64,000 nt of DNA from Site-B1 sp963827785 (lineage in GTDB: Bacteria; Bacteroidota; Bacteroidia; Flavobacteriales; Flavobacteriaceae), in assembly GCA_963827785.1 (NCBI GenBank), contig CAWHCT010000011.1, positions 186,001 to 250,000 of the forward strand. The letters run 5' to 3'. Shown here one piece after another: positions 61,704-64,000 of this stretch. The position numbers and the translations under genes are program-made. The notes under the pieces are model-generated. The model saw only the letters and a list, made by a program, of their open reading frames with translations, was not told the DNA's origin and ran no database searches. The stretch's first letter is position 1. Each line of letters starts with the position of its first letter.

Positions 61704-62645
61704 ATGAAAATATTAGTAACAGGTGCGGTCGGGTTTATTGGTTCTACAACCTCTGAAAGATTAAGATCTTTAGGTCATGAGGTTTATGGAGTAGATAATT
61801 TCTCACCTTATTACAGTTTAGAATTAAAAAAATTGAATGAAAAAGCCTTAGCCGAAAAAGGGATTAAAGTTATTGAATACGATTTAAGGCATAAAAACTT
61901 GGCGAAAGTTTTACCAAATGATATTAACTATATATTTCACTACGCTGCACAACCTGGTATTTCAAGTACTTCAACCTTTGAAGATTATTTTGAAAATAAC
62001 ATTATTGCAACAAAGAATCTTATTGATTACGCATTAGGATTGCCTGATTTAAAATTGTTTGTGAATATTGGTACTTCTTCAATTTATGGTCTAGAAGCAA
62101 CTTTTCCGGAAGACAAAGCACCGAAACCAGCTTCACATTATGGAGTTACTAAATTGGCTGCAGAGCAACTTGTATTGCAAAAAAGTCGTGAGGACCAAAT
62201 GAAGGCTTGCTCTTTGAGATTGTATTCAGTTATTGGTCCCAGAGAAAGACCTGAGAAAATGTATACAAAATTAATTGATCTTGGTTTAAAAGGAGAAGCA
62301 TTCCCGCTTTTTGAGGGCAGTGAAAAGCATTTAAGAAGTTTTACAGACGTGGATGACATAGTTGATGGTGTTATAAGCGTTATTGGAAGAGAAGAAGTTG
62401 TGGATGGTGAAATAATCAATTTAGGTACCGAAGTAGAGCATACAACTCAAGAAGGAATAGAAGCTGTTGAAAAGATCCTTGGTAAAAAAATAAAAATGAA
62501 TGTTATTCCTAAACGCGCAGGTGACCAACTTAGAACCAAGGCTAATATTGACAAAGCGAGAAAACTACTTGATTACAACCCTCAAACAACACTTTTGGAA
62601 GCTGTTGATAAGCAGGTTAAATGGTATAAAGAAAACTTCCTATAA
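61704..62645 (+). CDS. NAD-dependent nucleotide-sugar epimerase/dehydratase
   Basis: 313 residues from the ATG at 61704 (a TTG 30 bp earlier is not needed). Extended SDR: GAVGFIGSTTSERL (NAD-binding GxxGxxG), VDNFSPYYS, HYAAQPGIS, the Tyr-x3-Lys catalytic motif in SHYGVTKLAAEQ and SLRLYSVIGPRERPEKMYTKLI. It resembles UDP-glucuronate/UDP-glucose 4-epimerases; the exact sugar is not determinable. It may supply the donor for the adjacent glycosyltransferase cassette. Convergent with meaB, overlapping by 6 bp. Confidence 0.9.
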   Translation: MKILVTGAVGFIGSTTSERLRSLGHEVYGVDNFSPYYSLELKKLNEKALAEKGIKVIEYDLRHKNLAKVLPNDINYIFHYAAQPGISSTSTFEDYFENNIIATKNLIDYALGLPDLKLFVNIGTSSIYGLEATFPEDKAPKPASHYGVTKLAAEQLVLQKSREDQMKACSLRLYSVIGPRERPEKMYTKLIDLGLKGEAFPLFEGSEKHLRSFTDVDDIVDGVISVIGREEVVDGEIINLGTEVEHTTQEGIEAVEKILGKKIKMNVIPKRAGDQLRTKANIDKARKLLDYNPQTTLLEAVDKQVKWYKENFL

Positions 62646-63729
62646 GTCTCTTTTTAATTGAAGTAAATAATATGCAGCTGCAAAAGGAGTAGTTTTATTG
62701 GTTTCAATTAAATACAACTGGTTTTTTAATTCATTTTTGACTTTTGAATGATTAAAAAAATCATTTTTTAACTGTTCTTCAATGGTTTGAAGCAGCCAAA
62801 ATTTGTTTTGATCTTGTCTTTTTTTCTGAAAGAAATTATTTTTTTTAGTTAAATCAATATATTCCAAAATCAAATTCCAGATCTCATCAATTCCTGTCTT
62901 CTCTATTGCACTACATAACGTTACTTTTGGTTGCCATTTCGATTCTTTTGCAGGATAGAAGTGCAATGCTCTGTTAAATTCTGTCTTAGCTAAATTTGCC
63001 TGCTTAAGATTATCACCGTCAGCTTTATTAATGGCTATGGCATCCGCCATTTCAATAATACCTCGTTTTATTCCTTGTAATTCATCGCCAGCACCAGCCA
63101 ATTTTAATAATAAAAAGAAATCCACCATACTATGAACAGCGGTTTCACTTTGGCCTACACCAACCGTTTCAATAATAATTGTATCAAAACCGGCAGCTTC
63201 ACATAGAATTATTGTTTCACGTGTTTTTCGTGCTACACCGCCTAAAGAATCTCCGGAAGGGGAAGGACGTATGAATGCATTTTTATCTTTTACCAGATCT
63301 TCCATTCTGGTTTTATCTCCAAGAATACTGCCTTTAGTTATTGTACTGCTTGGATCTACGGCCAAAACTGCCACTTTTTTTCCTCGCTTTGTAAGATGCT
63401 TTCCAAACGATTCAATAAAAGTACTTTTACCAACTCCGGGAACTCCTGTAATTCCTATACGAATCGACTTATTAGCATGAGGTAAGCATTTTTTAATTAC
63501 ATCATTTGCCTTACCTAAATGCTCCGGATTCTTGCTTTCAATCAAAGTTATGGCTCTACTCAACGCTGTTATATCGCCAACTAGAATTGCATTGATTAAT
63601 TCATCAGTTGAGGGTTGAGATTTTCTTTTTTTCTGAATATTGGATATAGAAAAATCGTTAGTTATTTCAGGATTATTAACTCCATCAATGTTCTTTAATG
63701 GCGCTTTTGTTTGTTTTGCGTTTAGTCAA
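62640..63729 (-). CDS. meaB: Methylmalonyl-CoA mutase-associated GTPase MeaB, probable N-terminal frameshift
   Basis: G3E-type GTPase that protects and reloads methylmalonyl-CoA mutase. Walker A GITGVPGVGKSTF, VLAVDPSSTITKGSILGDKTRM, FIRPSPSGDSLGGVARKTRE, FDTIIIETVGVGQSE and INKADGDN are present, with a C-terminal helical region. The coding frame continues upstream of a TTG at 63563 through conserved N-terminal sequence (QPSTDELINAILVGDITALSRAITLIES) with no start codon up to a stop at 63726-63728. Removing one base near 63687-63688 joins it to TTG ACT AAA.. at 63729 (TKRKTNKSAIKEH-DGVNNPE), which is family-like. The start is therefore uncertain. Confidence 0.85.
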
Positions 63730-63768
63730 GCTTATAAATGAATTAGTTACTAAAAGTAGTAAATTCGT

Positions 63769-64000
63769 TTATTTCTTAATGAATTTTGATTGGACTAAAT
63801 TTCTTGCAAGGAAAAAAGCCAGGATTACTCCTAATAAATCCAGCACAATAAACCAAATTGGAGAAGGGATCATAACCAAGTTTGCGATGGTAGCAAGAAT
63901 CATTAAACCTCCAACAATATATGACGGTATTAGGGATTTTTTTGAGATGAAACCAGCTAAGATCATACCGGAAAAAGCTCCAATAGCATGGGCAATTATC
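63769..64000 (-). CDS. Small multi-pass membrane protein, 5' partial
   Basis: The frame is open to the window edge, so the N-terminus is missing; 76 residues are visible (HAIGAFSGMILAGFISKKSLIPSYIVGGLMILATIANLVMIPSPIWFIVLDLLGVILAFFLARNLVQSKFIKK), with three transmembrane helices and a basic end. The pattern resembles a common four-helix hypothetical membrane protein of Bacteroidota. The nominal ATG at 63966 lies inside a helix and is not the start. Function unknown. Lies upstream of meaB on the same strand. Confidence 0.7.
   Translation of the reverse strand, partial: IIAHAIGAFSGMILAGFISKKSLIPSYIVGGLMILATIANLVMIPSPIWFIVLDLLGVILAFFLARNLVQSKFIKK

Noticed and set aside
1..64000. CRISPR arrays, insertion sequences, prophage, integrons, tRNA or rRNA genes
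   Set aside because: I saw no regularly spaced repeats, transposase or integrase motifs, terminal inverted repeats with target duplications, or tRNA/rRNA-like sequence while reading the window.

Overview
This 64 kb window is AT-rich chromosomal DNA from a member of the Bacteroidota, most likely a (marine) Flavobacteriaceae. Supporting signs are a type IX secretion (T9SS) adhesin/SprF/OmpA cluster, a T9SS-sorted subtilase, BshC, DUF4295 beside rpmB-rpmG, lipoproteins of Flavobacteria type, near absence of Shine-Dalgarno sites, and -7 boxes of the TAnnTTTG type (clearest upstream of rpmB). It is dense, mostly core genome. I see no rRNA, tRNA, CRISPR array, insertion sequence, prophage or recognisable defence island.

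Layout. 1-3.3 kb: end of a CHU_C adhesin, a PorP/SprF protein and a frameshifted PD40/OmpA protein. 3.4-5.6 kb: idi, a PTPS-type pterin enzyme, manA and a small helical protein. 5.7-9.0 kb (minus): DUF4369 lipoprotein, DUF819 membrane protein, and an SPFH / DUF4177 / Arc-type trio. 9.3-12.2 kb (minus): alpha/beta hydrolase, then AlkB-DoxX-MOSC. 12.3-15.8 kb: EamA permease, a PadR operon with two tandem paralogous membrane proteins, and a divergent VanX-type dipeptidase plus cupin. 15.9-21.2 kb (minus): NYN-domain protein, htpG broken by three indels, S9 peptidase. 21.4-30.9 kb: fabH-like gene, CoA-binding protein, SSS symporter, recR, GT2, 2-oxoacid dehydrogenase E2, exonuclease, FAH protein, Hpt protein, cinA. 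30.9-34.5 kb: rpmB-rpmG-DUF4295-ftsY-SRPBCC-rimO. 34.5-47 kb: carboxypeptidase-regulatory-like protein, bshC, PLP decarboxylase, guaA, LysM protein, DUF922, DUF3820, pyrG, yidC. 47-53.5 kb: YwqK-like protein, a fasciclin lipoprotein with a decayed fasciclin fragment beside it, frameshifted mnmA, subtilase, nitronate monooxygenase. 53.8-64 kb: EamA, MATE, PAP2, a minus-strand GT39 / LAB_N / GT2 / GT39 glycan cassette, an NAD-dependent epimerase, meaB and the edge of a membrane-protein gene.

Two points matter for any reader. First, at least five one-base indels interrupt otherwise well-conserved genes (the OmpA protein, htpG three times, mnmA), and two more probably remove the true N-termini of a GT39 enzyme and MeaB. 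Most lie in or beside short homopolymers, so residual sequencing error is the simplest explanation. Second, two small genes that are easy to miss are present and supported: DUF4177 (8011..8178, minus) and DUF4295 (31440..31592, plus). A third, a 58-residue tandem paralog at 13416..13592 (minus), was found by eye.

The most interesting candidates for new biology are modest: the LAB_N protein built of two tandem repeats inside a lipid-linked-sugar cassette (possible flippase), the SPFH/DUF4177/Arc trio, and the PadR operon with its tandemly duplicated HWPYAG membrane modules and a perfect palindrome facing a D-Ala-D-Ala dipeptidase gene. I found no clearly undescribed system.
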